A DNA stretch of 64,000 nucleotides from Coriaria nepalensis (Eukaryota > Streptophyta > Magnoliopsida > Cucurbitales > Coriariaceae), in contig CP114493.1 in NCBI GenBank assembly GCA_027186245.1, positions 441,501 to 505,500 of the forward strand, in the 5' to 3' direction. Position 1 is the stretch's first letter, and each line of letters starts with the position of its first letter. The translations under genes were made by a program, and so were the position numbers. The notes under the pieces are model-generated. The model searched no databases and was not told the DNA's origin. It saw only the letters and a program-made list of their open reading frames with translations. Shown here in pieces: positions 11,284-22,846 of this stretch.

Positions 11284-11724
11284 CGAGTTGTTATATGATA
11301 CATAATTTGATTCTACTAAGGAGTGCTTGGTTCAATTTCTTGGGTGAGAATGAAATTGTTTTTATTCTTAATCCCTTGTTTGGTTTCAATTTTGTGGCAC
11401 AGAGAATTATTTCGATTCCGCAGAAGATCCAAATTAAGAATGAGGCATTTCTTACTTAACGAGTGATAATGATATGAAATATATTTTAAAAAAAAATAAT
11501 ACCAAATATTAACTAAATAAGTGAGAATGGTATGATACCAATTTTTTTTTTCGAAGTTTGGAAACCCATTTTTTTATCTCACAAAATAATATTTCAAAAT
11601 GTTTTTAGGTAACTAAGTGAATGAATTGTTATTCAAATAATATTACCCATTATTTAGTACAACTAAAGAAATACTATCCATAAACTCATTTCATTCACAT
11701 TTAATTCTATTTGTATTCTCCTTG
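11284..11724. other. AT-rich gap with MITE-like wording
   Basis: No gene is seen. The phrases GTGCTTGGTTCAATTTC and CCCTTGTTTGGTTTC near 11.32-11.40 kb, together with CTCATTTCATTCACATT near 11.69 kb, resemble the ends of the widespread plant MITEs that begin with TTTGGTT. Element limits cannot be fixed by eye. Confidence 0.3.
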
Positions 11725-13079
11725 GCATTAAATCTTGAAGTCCGAATTGGAATTGGAATTGGAATAAGAGTTTGCACTTTGCACATGATAGTGTTGTTCA
11801 AGTTTGGGGCTGTAACCTTGTGGCAGAGAGCATTTGGAGGGTCCAACAGTTGGCCCAAAATCAACGTGACCAACTTGATGCTTAGACAGCTGTGCAGCTG
11901 AACACATCCGCCTACCTGCCCCCAAATGGTAGCATTCTAAATTCCTGGCCCTTTAGATGAATCTCCTCCTAAAGAAAATTTTCAGGACGAAACTCTAATG
12001 GGTTGGGCCAAATCTTTGGATCACGACTTATGCCCAAACATTCATTTGAACAATAGAGCCATAGGGAATGTCATACCCACCAATCTTTACATTGGTGGGC
12101 CTTGTAATGGGGTTGGTGGGTGCAATGGAAGGTTTTGGATATCAGACTTGGTCATCATGCGGTCCGACCCAATGACTCACCCGAGTTCTTCTTGGGTCTT
12201 ACGCTGCACCCTTGGATTCCCTATCAATTGGGCCATGACCCATTCAGTCAGAATGGTAATAGTGTCCATCCCAGCGATGATCATACCCCATAGAAGTTCT
12301 ATTACAACATCCACATCAAGTCCATATTTTTCTAGGAAACCTTTATGCTCTTCCATAAGAAGAGCTTGAGTGACTAGATTTTTTTGGGCCTCCTGTTTGA
12401 TGAATTGCTCATTGTCGTTTTATAAGACCGGATAACCAGCTGAGCGAACAGACTTGTTCTGCTACAGTAAGTGAGCCTCCGAGCCTAACTTCATAAACCA
12501 TGATTGCCTGTAGTTCTGATGCAATCCGGTTCAGTTTTTTCTCAAACTTCGTTCCCAAAGCTCTTCCCAAACACGAGCCAAGTGATGTTGTTGAAAGCAA
12601 TTGGACCCAAGTACTTCCTCAATACCAAATTTGTCCCATTTGTTTCACTATTGTTACAATAGTTGAATATAGATTCAACCATTGCTTTAACTTCATTCTC
12701 TCTCATGGGCCTAAGTGTCTCAAGGTTCTTGGGGGAAAAAAGTTCAAGTACACAAATTTTCCTAAGTTTCATATAATGAGACCCATAATCGGCCCAATGA
12801 GGTCCTTGCCATTTTTGATCATTTGATTTGTGTGCTTAGTTCTTGGCCTATTTGCCAAAGGAAGATCATTATCTTTCCTAAACTCTAAATCCTAAATTCT
12901 AAATTTAAGATCACTCATAAAACCTTCGGAACATCACAGGTTTAACATCATTAAGGTTTCCAATGATTGGCCATGGGAACGCCCAGTGGGAGCTTAAACC
13001 TTAGCTTTTGAGAAAGTTTGTCAGCGAGGAAGAGGAAGATGACTAGTAAGATGTGTAGTAAAAGAAGGGAAGCCATCAT
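11725..13079 (-). pseudogene. CYP98A cytochrome P450 pseudogene (p-coumaroyl ester 3'-hydroxylase family)
   Basis: Minus-strand remnant. It opens at 13079 with a hydrophobic anchor (MMASLLLLHILLVIFLFLAD) and LRFKLP, then a shifted WPIIGNLNDVKPV. A clear block from 12772 reads [20 protein letters not shown], then [14 protein letters not shown] and [20 protein letters not shown]. Next come LQAIMVYEVRLGGSLTVAEQ, the I-helix WGMIIAGMDTITILTEWVMA and the heme loop GAGRRMCSAAQL at about 11.9 kb, where CPGAQ has become CSAAQ. Several frame shifts, stops and deletions (for instance between the I-helix and the heme region) make it non-functional. I see no intron in the readable parts. CYP98A enzymes hydroxylate coumaroyl esters or, for CYP98A8/9, pollen phenolamides; those two Arabidopsis genes are At1g74540/50, beside NRP1, as here. 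Confidence 0.88.
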
Positions 13080-16000
13080 GAGAAAGAGAAGGTGTAGAGT
13101 TAAATGTATATGGATGAAAATAATTAATCACAAATAATGCGAGCTTATAAAAACAATTAAGTGAAACGAATTTGAAGGGGTTTGCAGCCTAAAACATGTC
13201 ATCAGACAAGACACAAAGATGTTTACATGATGTTTTGTTTTTAAGTACATACGAAAAGAATTAGTGGATAGTTTTATATTATTCTACTTACATGAGCTCC
13301 TAAACCAACGAAGTGTGCATTTTCAAGAGTATTTAAAGGAATATCTTAAACTAAACATTCAATTTGACACTATGTTTTGGACAAATTTTGTATGTTTATA
13401 CGGTCACAAAATAATATATATATATATATATATATATAATTTTTTTATTTTTCGCCGTAATTCGGAGGTTTCCGAGCAGCTGTCCGTCTATTCTGCAACT
13501 AATTTCTGCCCTATACCAGGCCATCGCAGACACAATTGTTATATAGTAGAATTGTGTACAAATAGGCTAATGATATGTATTAGGTTTGGTATGGGGTTTG
13601 ATATCATAGAAAGTTTTTGGGTGTGAGATAAAGAGAAAATTTTGAAGGAGGGTTTGGTTTGATTTACACTTTATTGAAAGGAAAGAAGATATGAGTTGTA
13701 AAAGTGTTCGAGTGACAATATATATATGATCATATCAAAATCCCAGGCCACTACAAAAAAGACACAAACACAAACACAAGCATGAACATTTTTTTTATCG
13801 TTCTCTTAATAGCTCTCTACCTAGTGGGCCTTTTTGCTAATTCCATTCTCTAATTTAACATATCCATCTCATAATTTCTTCTTCTTCTTCTTCCTCCTCT
13901 CTCTTATTTTATTCTAAAATTTTGGAAAATATCTGTCAAACATGCATCAGCATTAGAGTCCATATTTAACATTATGTTACTACACAAAGTGGATTACATG
14001 ATTAAGTCAAGGTTGTCTTGTCAATATTCTCTTTGAGAGTTGTTAAACCCTAATTTTTGATGGATGAATGGACCCATGGGGAGCCTTTTTTTTTCTTTTT
14101 TCTTTTTTCATAATCAAAGCACATAAATGTAAGTTAATGTTTATAATCATATTTGTTGGGTGGGTGGAGGGGGCCGGAATGGGTTTACGTGCTTAAATTT
14201 AAATTTGGGTTAATAATGAAAACTTGGAATTTTTATTATAATGAGGATTATTATATTTTTTTTTTTTTTTTTTTTGAAATTTATTAAATCCTAAACAAAA
14301 GTATTATCATTAAACTATCATCTTATTATCAATGAAAATTTAAACTTATAACTACTTATCACGATATTATAAATCAATCAATCTAGATCAAATCCTATCA
14401 ACAAACTTCGGAAAGATATACTTTCAAATATAATTACTAAATTATGTCATTTTTTAAAGGTTCTATATATTTAGCATCCCGTTATTTTACAAATAGTAAT
14501 AATTCGAGTTTTTTATTCTATAGTTGAGTAAAAATAATTTCATAGATTCACATAAAAATAATTGAAAAGAGTAGAATCGATCCAAATCATCTTCTATTTA
14601 TTTCAGATTCATTTTTTTTTTAAATTGATTCAATAAAGTATTATTTTTATTTTTACTATTTCTTTTTATTCTAGAACAAATAATAATCAAACGTGACATC
14701 TCATAATTAATGTACTCTTATATAAATAATTTGATCTCAATCTCAAAGGACTTAATAAGAGCACTACTTATTTCTCTAGTTTTTTATTTTTTATTTTTTA
14801 TTTTTCTCTCTAATTTACTAACTAATATTCTAAATGTATATTTGTTAAACATCAATTTAACGGTGTGTACCAAAAAACGAGGTCGTTAAAAGGTAAAATT
14901 GGTCTCATCTCTCGGTCATCTCAACCACCCAACATTACAACATTAGAACGTGTCTTTGAAAGCACGTACGTCCAGGTGGCAGCTGGATGGATTGATATAT
15001 ATGTCTGGTACGGATATTTTCGTGCTTACTTGGCATGTTTTGATTGGTATGTCTTTGGATAAGATGTCTTGCAACTTGTTGTGACCACTTACGAAGAAAA
15101 AAAAAAAGTCATTGAAATGGACTTCTCTCATTGGTGCCGTAGTAACCACATAGATGTATCTACTACATCCATCTCAAATTCCACTCACATTTATCTTTAG
15201 TTAAAAATCAAACGTTACTTCTCTCTCTTTTTTTTTTTTTTTTTGGTTAAAAAATTGAAATGAAGTTTTAAAATATAGTTAAATTTTAAAAAAATTTGAT
15301 TTATTATAAATTTTAAAAATTTATTGTAAGAAATTTGATCTAGTGTAAAAAATTTTAAAATATAGTAAAATTTGATAAAGTAATAATTAAAAATTTATAA
15401 ATACCAAAAATTAATTAAGTAAAGTATTAAATATTAATTTATTAAAATTTTATCTTAAGTATAAGATTAATTAAGCAAATAACGAAATTTAGAGAATCTC
15501 ATCCAAATAACTTGGAGTAGAACTAGTGCTTTGTGCCGCACTACATTAATTTATTGATCGAATATTTCCTACTAATCAAAAGATATTATTCGAAAAGCAT
15601 AATCTATAATCTAACCCCATCTTTTATCAAAAATATAAATATTAATTTCTTATATTTTATTATTTATTATATCAAATATTATATATAATTTTAATAATTA
15701 TAATTATATATATATTAATTTGATAGATCCACGAAATCCGAAGGGGGCGTAGATAAATAACTAAGCAGAGGAGCAAGTCTTGCAGAAAAGCTCAAGTTAC
15801 TATTATTAGGATGTGAAGGCCGAAGGGAAAGATTCTGACTGTCGGAATTATTTGTACATTAATACGTAGAAATATTGCAGGGTTGGGAATAGGGTCCCCC
15901 CACTAGGAAGAGCAGTACCCGGCAAAAGAGCAGCTGCAAAGACAGCTAACGTATTTATATAGTTTCTTACGTGTTCAAAACGGAATGACTACTGCATGAA

Positions 16001-16140
16001 ACGTATACATGTCCCCCTCATCAAACCCCCCCCCCCCCGGTAGCTGGCTGGCTATTTCGATCTGATTGACGGTAACACTATAAAACCCACCTTGATTTTG
16101 GTCAAGTTTTGTGATATAATGAAAGAATGATTGATATTTA
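13080..16140. other. AT-rich intergenic region, left part
   Basis: A gene-poor stretch. It contains a TA run near 13.42-13.44 kb, poly-T tracts near 14.26 and 15.23 kb, and a somewhat GC-richer block at about 15.72-16.04 kb ending in a 13-base C run. The open frames show no domain. I see no gene. Confidence 0.45.
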
Positions 16141-16144
16141 GTAG

Positions 16145-16319
16145 AATTGTTAAAATAGGTCGAGTTTTTTAGTTCATGATTCAGTAAAAAAATTTGGCCC
16201 GAAATTCAGTTTAGTCTTTTTGATAAATTAGGCCAAGTTTAGTTTAGTATTTTAATTCGGTTGGGTCTTTTAAATTTAATTTTATTGTTTATTTTTTGAG
16301 AGTTCATTTTTTTTATCTT

Positions 16320-16360
<41 letters not shown>

Positions 16361-16615
16361 TTTATCTATCTCATATATTTTATATAATAAATTTTAAATT
16401 TTTCTTATAAATATCTAATTTTTTTTCTTAATTCTTCATCATATTTTCTCTCTTATATTTTTTAACAGAATCATGATAATTGACCTACAATAATTTAATC
16501 ATCTAAGTACTTAATTTGACACATATAGTACTTAATTTATGAAAAGCTCAGCCCAACTTTAAATAGTGAAAAGCTCAACGTGGGTCAGGCCGGGCCGGAT
16601 AACCGTTTTGACACC
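16145..16615. mobile_element. Possible non-autonomous DNA element with GGCCCGG-type ends
   Basis: The left side begins near TTGTTAAAATAGGTCGAG and the right side ends with CCGGATAACCGTTTTGACACC; the reverse complement of the latter (GGTGTCAAAACGG) is a weak inverted copy of the former. Internal phrases naming GCCC/GGGC words are typical of common hAT-like MITEs in eudicots. The ends are imperfect and no target-site duplication is certain. Confidence 0.3.
16321..16363. repeat. (TA)n followed by poly-T
   Basis: Twenty-two bases of alternating TA run directly into about twenty T residues. This is simple sequence within the intergenic gap. Confidence 0.9.
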
Positions 16616-19267
16616 TTTAGTACTTAATTTGCGTATAGGCGGATTCTGCACCACACTCTCACTCATGTATTAAAATTAACTGCTTCATTTTTTTAATCAT
16701 CTTGATTTGTTTTTCTTTTTTTATAATTTAATATCTTTTAATATTTTTTGAATATTTTTTAAACCTCAAATTAAATCAGATTGTCTGATTCTCATTAATA
16801 AAATAGAATGATCAAATTTGATATAGGGGTAGAAAACGGGTGAATAGTGTAATGGTGTCCTCCCTGAATCTATGTTTAGGTGGGCTTATCAAGTAATAAT
16901 GGTAGTTCGATCTCAATTTAATAATGCTTGATTATGTTAAATATATATATATATATATATATTATCAAATTAGACTTAAAAATAAAGAGGTAAGATTCAT
17001 TTGTTTAATTAAATAAAATCCTACTTTGAAGTATCGAGCGTCGATCAGATGATCATAATTACTTAATAAGCATGCGTAAACACATTACTTGATAAACAAT
17101 GAATCATTCTTCATTGTCTTTTTAGTTTGTTGTATACTAGTAGTGACCTCATGTCCCAACTTGTCTTGATAGAAGTCTTAAATCTCTCAATCACATATCC
17201 AGTGCATGCTGTTTCTATTAAAGTTTACGCGCACACGAGCATCATCTAATAACTCATGTAGATTAATTTGACTCTCCTCTTGATATTGTAAATTTGTAAA
17301 AATTTTGAACTTTTTGTTCTAGGTTACTATTGAACATCACATTAGTCTTAGATTCTTCTGCCTTTGGAACGAGACAGAACTCTGCTGGTTCATCCGAAAC
17401 AGCTCTACAAGCCATACTCATGGCTCCGCCGTGATCATTGTACGTCTTCTGGCCATCGGAGGTCATTTAAGGGGGTCAAATGGACATTTTTTCAGTTTTC
17501 TTAGTATTTTGTCTTTAGATTTTCTGAGTTAGTTTTTAACGTTTCAAATTTCAATTATATATATTTTAGCACATGTAACTTCGTGTGTATAATGTTTATG
17601 TACTTCAAGCAACTTAACAAAGATATTTGAATGAACAGTGATATTTGTTTATCATGTAAGTAAACGGACGCTAGTCACGCCGACATGTTAGCTGGGACAA
17701 TTGGACGGCCAGTTCATCTATGTTATGGTTTGACTCGAACACATTCCAAATGACAGTATGTGGTATGTATGCATCACAGACAAGATTCCAGCACTGGAAA
17801 TGGACTAATGTCAGCTTGGCTTCTTGTGAAAACCACTGCTTCTACTTTTACATGAACCAGATTTTAAGGATCAACCTTGTGTGAGATAGTATTATCTACC
17901 CCTATGTAAAGAAATAGTAATAATTAAGATATTGGTGTGTGTGTGTGTTCGACTTTGTATTTGTCCCATAGAAAAAATTGGTTAGGAATAAGTTCTATCC
18001 ATAACCATTTATCACTGTATCTGAGTCAACATCTGCATGTGATGTAGGATTTATACCTCGGTATTACATGCTGCGTGTGAGGGAGGGTATTAGACTTTGC
18101 ATCTGCCTCATATCGGTGCTCTTAGGAGTGAGTTCTCTCCGAACCCATTTACCAATATAGACAGAATTTAAGAATTTTGAAAATAGAATTTACTAGACAT
18201 TTCTATAGAATTTCCGACACACAGAGAGAGGTATACAGCTTATAAATTATAAGAAGGTAAGATGTCTGGTTCAAAGGGCAATTTAGGATACATAAATGGC
18301 AACGCATGTGTGGTTAAGAAGCAGCATCGATGGTTGAGTTTTTGTTCAATCTGGTCCACACACTTCTTCCATTAGTCTATTTCCAGTCATATACATGTGA
18401 CAATCCTGCATTTCTCCCCTCATTGATTAATTGATATGTATCCATATGTTTTGAATAGACTTCACCCATCGAATTTCTTTTCAAGAAATTTTTGTATGCA
18501 CTTTATGTATTGGTAAACATATCTAACTTTATTATAATTATGTCACTCTCGTGGATCATATAATATTAAAATTTATGATTATTGGAATGATATATAACAA
18601 TACATTATATGAATAAGTTCATGAAAAAAGAATGATAATTATATATTTTTTTAAAAATTTGATTCATGATTCATCATAATTATAAATATCACTTTCATTC
18701 ATTATACGATAATGATATTTATGATTTTATGATAGAATTTTTGTAACACAATTGCCGCTATTGAGGGAAGCTATATCCCCCTAAACCTTCAATGTGTTTC
18801 TGTCCTTTCGCCTTCCTATTCTTCATCTTCTAGGGTTCCTTACTACCACCCACATCTTTCCTTTCCTTAGTGAGCACTCAGTGAATCAAAAGTTTTTTTT
18901 TATCATTTATTCAAACGTATAATTAGAAATATATATATATATATATATATATACAAAAAAAATTAAAGTTCCAACATTATAGGCTTTGTTTGGTAATATT
19001 TTTTAAAAACATTTGTTACATTTTGAAGCATGAAAATCGATTTTGAGAGGAGATAAGCTTGCTTGATAGCTGTTTTTGTGTTAGTTTTTGTCTAAAAAAT
19101 AAATTTCGCACTTATACTATTGAAAATTCGATTTTTTACCATCATAAATAAATGGGTTTAATACTTAAAAACCGGTTTTCTATCTAATACCGGTTTAATA
19201 ATAATCATTACGAAAATTGATGGCATAACTTCTTCTTCACATCTAGAATACTTCTCTTCTTTCTCTT
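16616..19267. other. AT-rich intergenic region, middle part
   Basis: TA-type microsatellites occur near 16.94 and 18.93 kb and a GT run near 17.94 kb. A 67-codon minus-strand frame lies at 17263-17466. Two related segments of about 80 bases near 17.94 and 18.09 kb resemble each other imperfectly. No established gene is recognised. Confidence 0.4.
17263..17466 (-). other. Isolated 67-codon open frame, possible exon fragment
   Basis: A minus-strand frame beginning MTSDGQKTYNDHGGAMSMAC has mixed, protein-like composition and is less AT-biased than its surroundings. I do not recognise the family. No TATA box or second exon is evident. It could be a relic exon, a small peptide gene or chance. Confidence 0.2.
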
Positions 19268-19351
19268 TTTCTCCCTTCTCCTTTCTCATCTCTCATCTTT
19301 CTCCTGCCGTTTCTCCCTTCTCCTTTCTCATCTCTCATCTTTCTCCTGCCG
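19268..19351 (+). repeat. Perfect 42-bp tandem duplication in a pyrimidine-rich tract
   Basis: The unit starting TTTCTCCCTTCTCC and ending CTCCTGCCG occurs at 19268-19309 and again at 19310-19351 with no difference. The lack of divergence indicates a recent slippage or replication event. Confidence 0.9.
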
Positions 19352-21080
19352 GCGCCGATGATCTTTCTTTTTGATTCTTCTCAGTACAAGAATAAGCAAT
19401 AACCCTAATAATGTAATAATCCTAATGCAAGATCAACTTCCAAAGACCACATCCTCTTACTTCTTATTTGATTATTTTTGTCTTCACTCCCTAGGCCCAC
19501 TTACTAAGGTAACCGCCCACATCATTTCACTTTTTAATTTCTTTTTTTCTTTAATTTTTATTTTCCTTTTTTAACTTCTTACTTTTCACTTATTACACTC
19601 AAGTTCTCAAGTAATCATTTGCTCCAATTTTACCCTCTTTGATATATTTTTCTTATTTTTGCTCCAAAATTGCCTACAATGTGAAAAATAAAACTAAATA
19701 ACGAGAAGAAGAAGAGGGAAAAAAAAAAATCCAAAATTTGATAAAATTAGAGAGAAAATTACTCTAAAAGTCATATAAATTAAGCATTCATAAAAAAGAT
19801 ACATTGAAGAAGAAATCAGAAAAAATTGGATAAGCCATTGGTGCATTAACAAGCCACGGATAAGCCTATTACCACATTAAAGCTTGATCACCATTGAATA
19901 GAATACCTTATGAAACGATTGACAAATTAGAGTACCAAAATTTTCTTACATAGTTTTGGTTAAGAGATGGACTGAATTAGATTTTTTTTATTATTATTTA
20001 GAATATGAGGATAATATGTTATCAATTTATACGGATAATAAATGTAATTTTACTTTTATTAATTTATTTTTACTTATATAATTTATACAACTTTTGTGTA
20101 TTTTATTTTTTATGAAATTTGCGGATCGTAAGAAATACACATCAAGCAGCTTTCATATCTATTTACCTGATTTTATGACCTTGTTAAGTTGCAATGAGAA
20201 GCATAACCCGAATTCCGAATTGATTTAGTTATAGATACATTTACATCCGATTGGAATAATTCATTTCGGTGCAATCTCCAGGATCAATACTTAGTAGACA
20301 TTTATTGAATTCATTTAAGATCTTACGGTTCTAAGTCATCTCTTAGAATATAAGATATATATGACTTCAGAACAATTTGTAAGTTTATTACTAAGATTTA
20401 TAGGAAGTTCATACTATGCAGGTTCACTAGACACTCTCCCTGATCTATGAAACGGTGGTGCACTCACACGTCACTGTTTTTTCTTTTGAAAGTTCATCAT
20501 AAGACTAACTCTTGAATTATAATGTTCGCTTGTTTTCACTGTTTCTTTGCTTCAATGAGATTTACATGGCAAAGGAAATGGAAATTTTTTTGAAGTAAAA
20601 CAAGTTAAAAAGTGAATTTGAACAGGATCTAAAAACTCCATCTGAAAGCAAAAACCTCAACTGTGAAAAGACAAGTGAGGGAGATCCTTTCGTTTCGAGA
20701 GTTACAAAACTACTATTTAACTCCTACCGGTTAGTAGTCTCATTCATATCAATTTTATTTATTTATTAAATCAATGTGGCCCCACTGGATCAATAATAAT
20801 ACGAATGTACCATATAATATAGATTATATATATAATATTTTTTTACCACATTTGAAATCATCATAGCATAAGCAAATTAAGAACCTAGCAACAATTCATT
20901 AATAACTTAGCTATCACAATTAATATTGACCATATTATATATAGTTTTTTGTTTTGTTTTTTTTTTGGGAGGAAATTAAACTTAATTATGACTTTTATTT
21001 TTTAAATTAATTAGAGAGACATTTTTCATCAATATAATATGGTCTCTAAATCGTATTACTATTTAAGATAAGATTGATCA

Positions 21081-21119
21081 TAACTATAACTATAACTATA
21101 ACTATATATATATATATAT
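21081..21119. repeat. (TAACTA)n plus (TA)n microsatellite
   Basis: Four copies of TAACTA pass into an alternating TA run. Confidence 0.85.
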
Positions 21120-22173
21120 CAATATTTACACATCATATTTATTAATGAATGCGATTGTGAATAATATATCACTCTTCATCTTATCATGTATTGAACACTA
21201 ATTTTATTAAAATAATAGTATTTTTATATGTTACATAATACAATCTTACATATATATTTATAAAATTATCATGTTAGATTCGATCATAATCTTATATATC
21301 ATAACGTATGGTTTATATCAATCCAATCATCAATAAAGTATCACATCACTTAATGAATAATATTTATATAAATTAATAAGGAATTAAAAGAATTACATAA
21401 ATATTATTCATTAAACGACGTGTCATGTTATTGATAATTGGATCGACTATTGGATTGATCTAGATCATATGTGCAAAATAGTTAGGATATAATACAAGGT
21501 TATGACTGGATTTGATCTCTAAAACCATCCTCCCATCGTAAATCCCTAAATATCCACATAAAAATCTAAAATTTTTAAATATTGATTCTGAGTCTAGACA
21601 TATGAAACCTAAATTGGACTAGATTTTGAAATCCTGTACACATCTAAGCATTCAATTGGCAAGATCAATTTGGGTTCCCTCAAATCCAGATAAAGATTGC
21701 AAGCATTTTTCAAGATTATTTGCCTAATGGGTTAAATGCCTGAGACTCGCTAGTACCATAGTAAAATATAAGAGCCCATTTTAAACATATAAGGATGGAT
21801 ATAATGCAATAGAGATTTGAGCACACATCCTTAAAATTGCAAGGAGTTTACGTACTAACCATTTACCAAAAGTGATTGGACAAATTTTGATCCAAAACCC
21901 TAAAATTATGTTTTTGAGCATGAAAGAAAACTGAAAGGGCAAAGAGGAAAGGAATCCCAAAGTCCTTCACAGCAAAGGTGAAGAACCAAAGGCAAAGGGC
22001 CAAAGGCAAAACGAAATGATTACTTGAATGAGAGGGGACCCGTTTTCATAAACTTTCCTTTCTCAAGTCTCTCTCTTTTTTTTTTTTTTTTTTTGACTTG
22101 GGACTGGGTCCCATTTCCGGCCACCATTGTCTTTATGGATTGAATGATTAAAAAAAAAAAAAAAAAAGCAGCT

Positions 22174-22179
22174 CACGTG
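22174..22179. promoter_or_regulatory. G-box upstream of the TCP gene
   Basis: CACGTG lies about 520 bases before the start codon. It is the core site for bZIP and bHLH (including PIF) factors. Use in vivo is untested. Confidence 0.4.
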
Positions 22180-22687
22180 GATTCTGAACCAAAGGGGCTG
22201 TCCAACCACCATAAGAGAAAGATCCCTCCCTTATTACAAATCAAAAATCTAAACCCTTATAGATTTTAATTTCTCCCATTTTTTAGAAAAATTAAAAATT
22301 AAAAGCTAGACATAACACCATCAAATAAAATAAATTTATTTCGTATGAAAAGAAAAAAAAAAAGAAGCTTTTTAAAGCTCACCCATATAATTCCCACTCA
22401 TTATCTTTGTTGCTTAAAGTTTGCCCTCCTAGCTCCCTCCCTTCCCTTATCCTCCTCTCTCTCCTTACCTACACCAAAACATAACAAATTTTCTTACACA
22501 AATTCTACCCAAACAAACAGAAAATAAGAGAAAGTAGTGAAACAAGAAGAGGAAGAACAAGAAGAAGATTCTCTCTACTTGGAGAGACTTAGGCCACCAT
22601 ATAAGACTCATTACAAAAAGTGTTTCTTCCATTTTTCTCATTAAGCCAAAAAAAAAACCCTTTTGAATTGACTTAATCTTCTCTTCC

Positions 22688-22846
22688 ATGCTATCATGGA
22701 AGAAGGAAGTGATGATCTCCTTCACCACCACGGCCACCATAGCCACCACCGCCCCACCTTCCCATTCCAATTACTCGAAAAGAAGGACGATCATCATCAT
22801 CATGACCCTCCTTCCACCTCATCCACCTCCGCCTACCCGTCTTTAG
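22688..22846 (+). other. Upstream ORF overlapping the TCP14-like start
   Basis: An ATG eight bases before the main ATG opens a 52-codon frame, starting [14 protein letters not shown], that runs across the main start and ends with TAG at 22844-22846. The uATG context is weak (T at -3, C at +4), while the main ATG has A at -3 and G at +4. Leaky scanning past a poor uATG is therefore expected, with some reduction of TCP output. This assumes transcription starts upstream of 22688, which the leader layout supports. Confidence 0.5.

Larger units (their letters stand above)
19352..22695. other. AT-rich intergenic region, right part, and TCP promoter
   Basis: No gene is seen from 19.35 to about 22.0 kb. 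The last 600 bases form the promoter and long leader of the TCP gene, with a poly-T tract near 22.08 kb and a poly-A tract near 22.15 kb. The leader is rich in CT and AAG words. Confidence 0.45.

Noticed and set aside
11998..12369. 123-codon plus-strand frame
   Set aside because: It is the complement of the CYP98A pseudogene I-helix region; the minus strand carries the recognisable protein.
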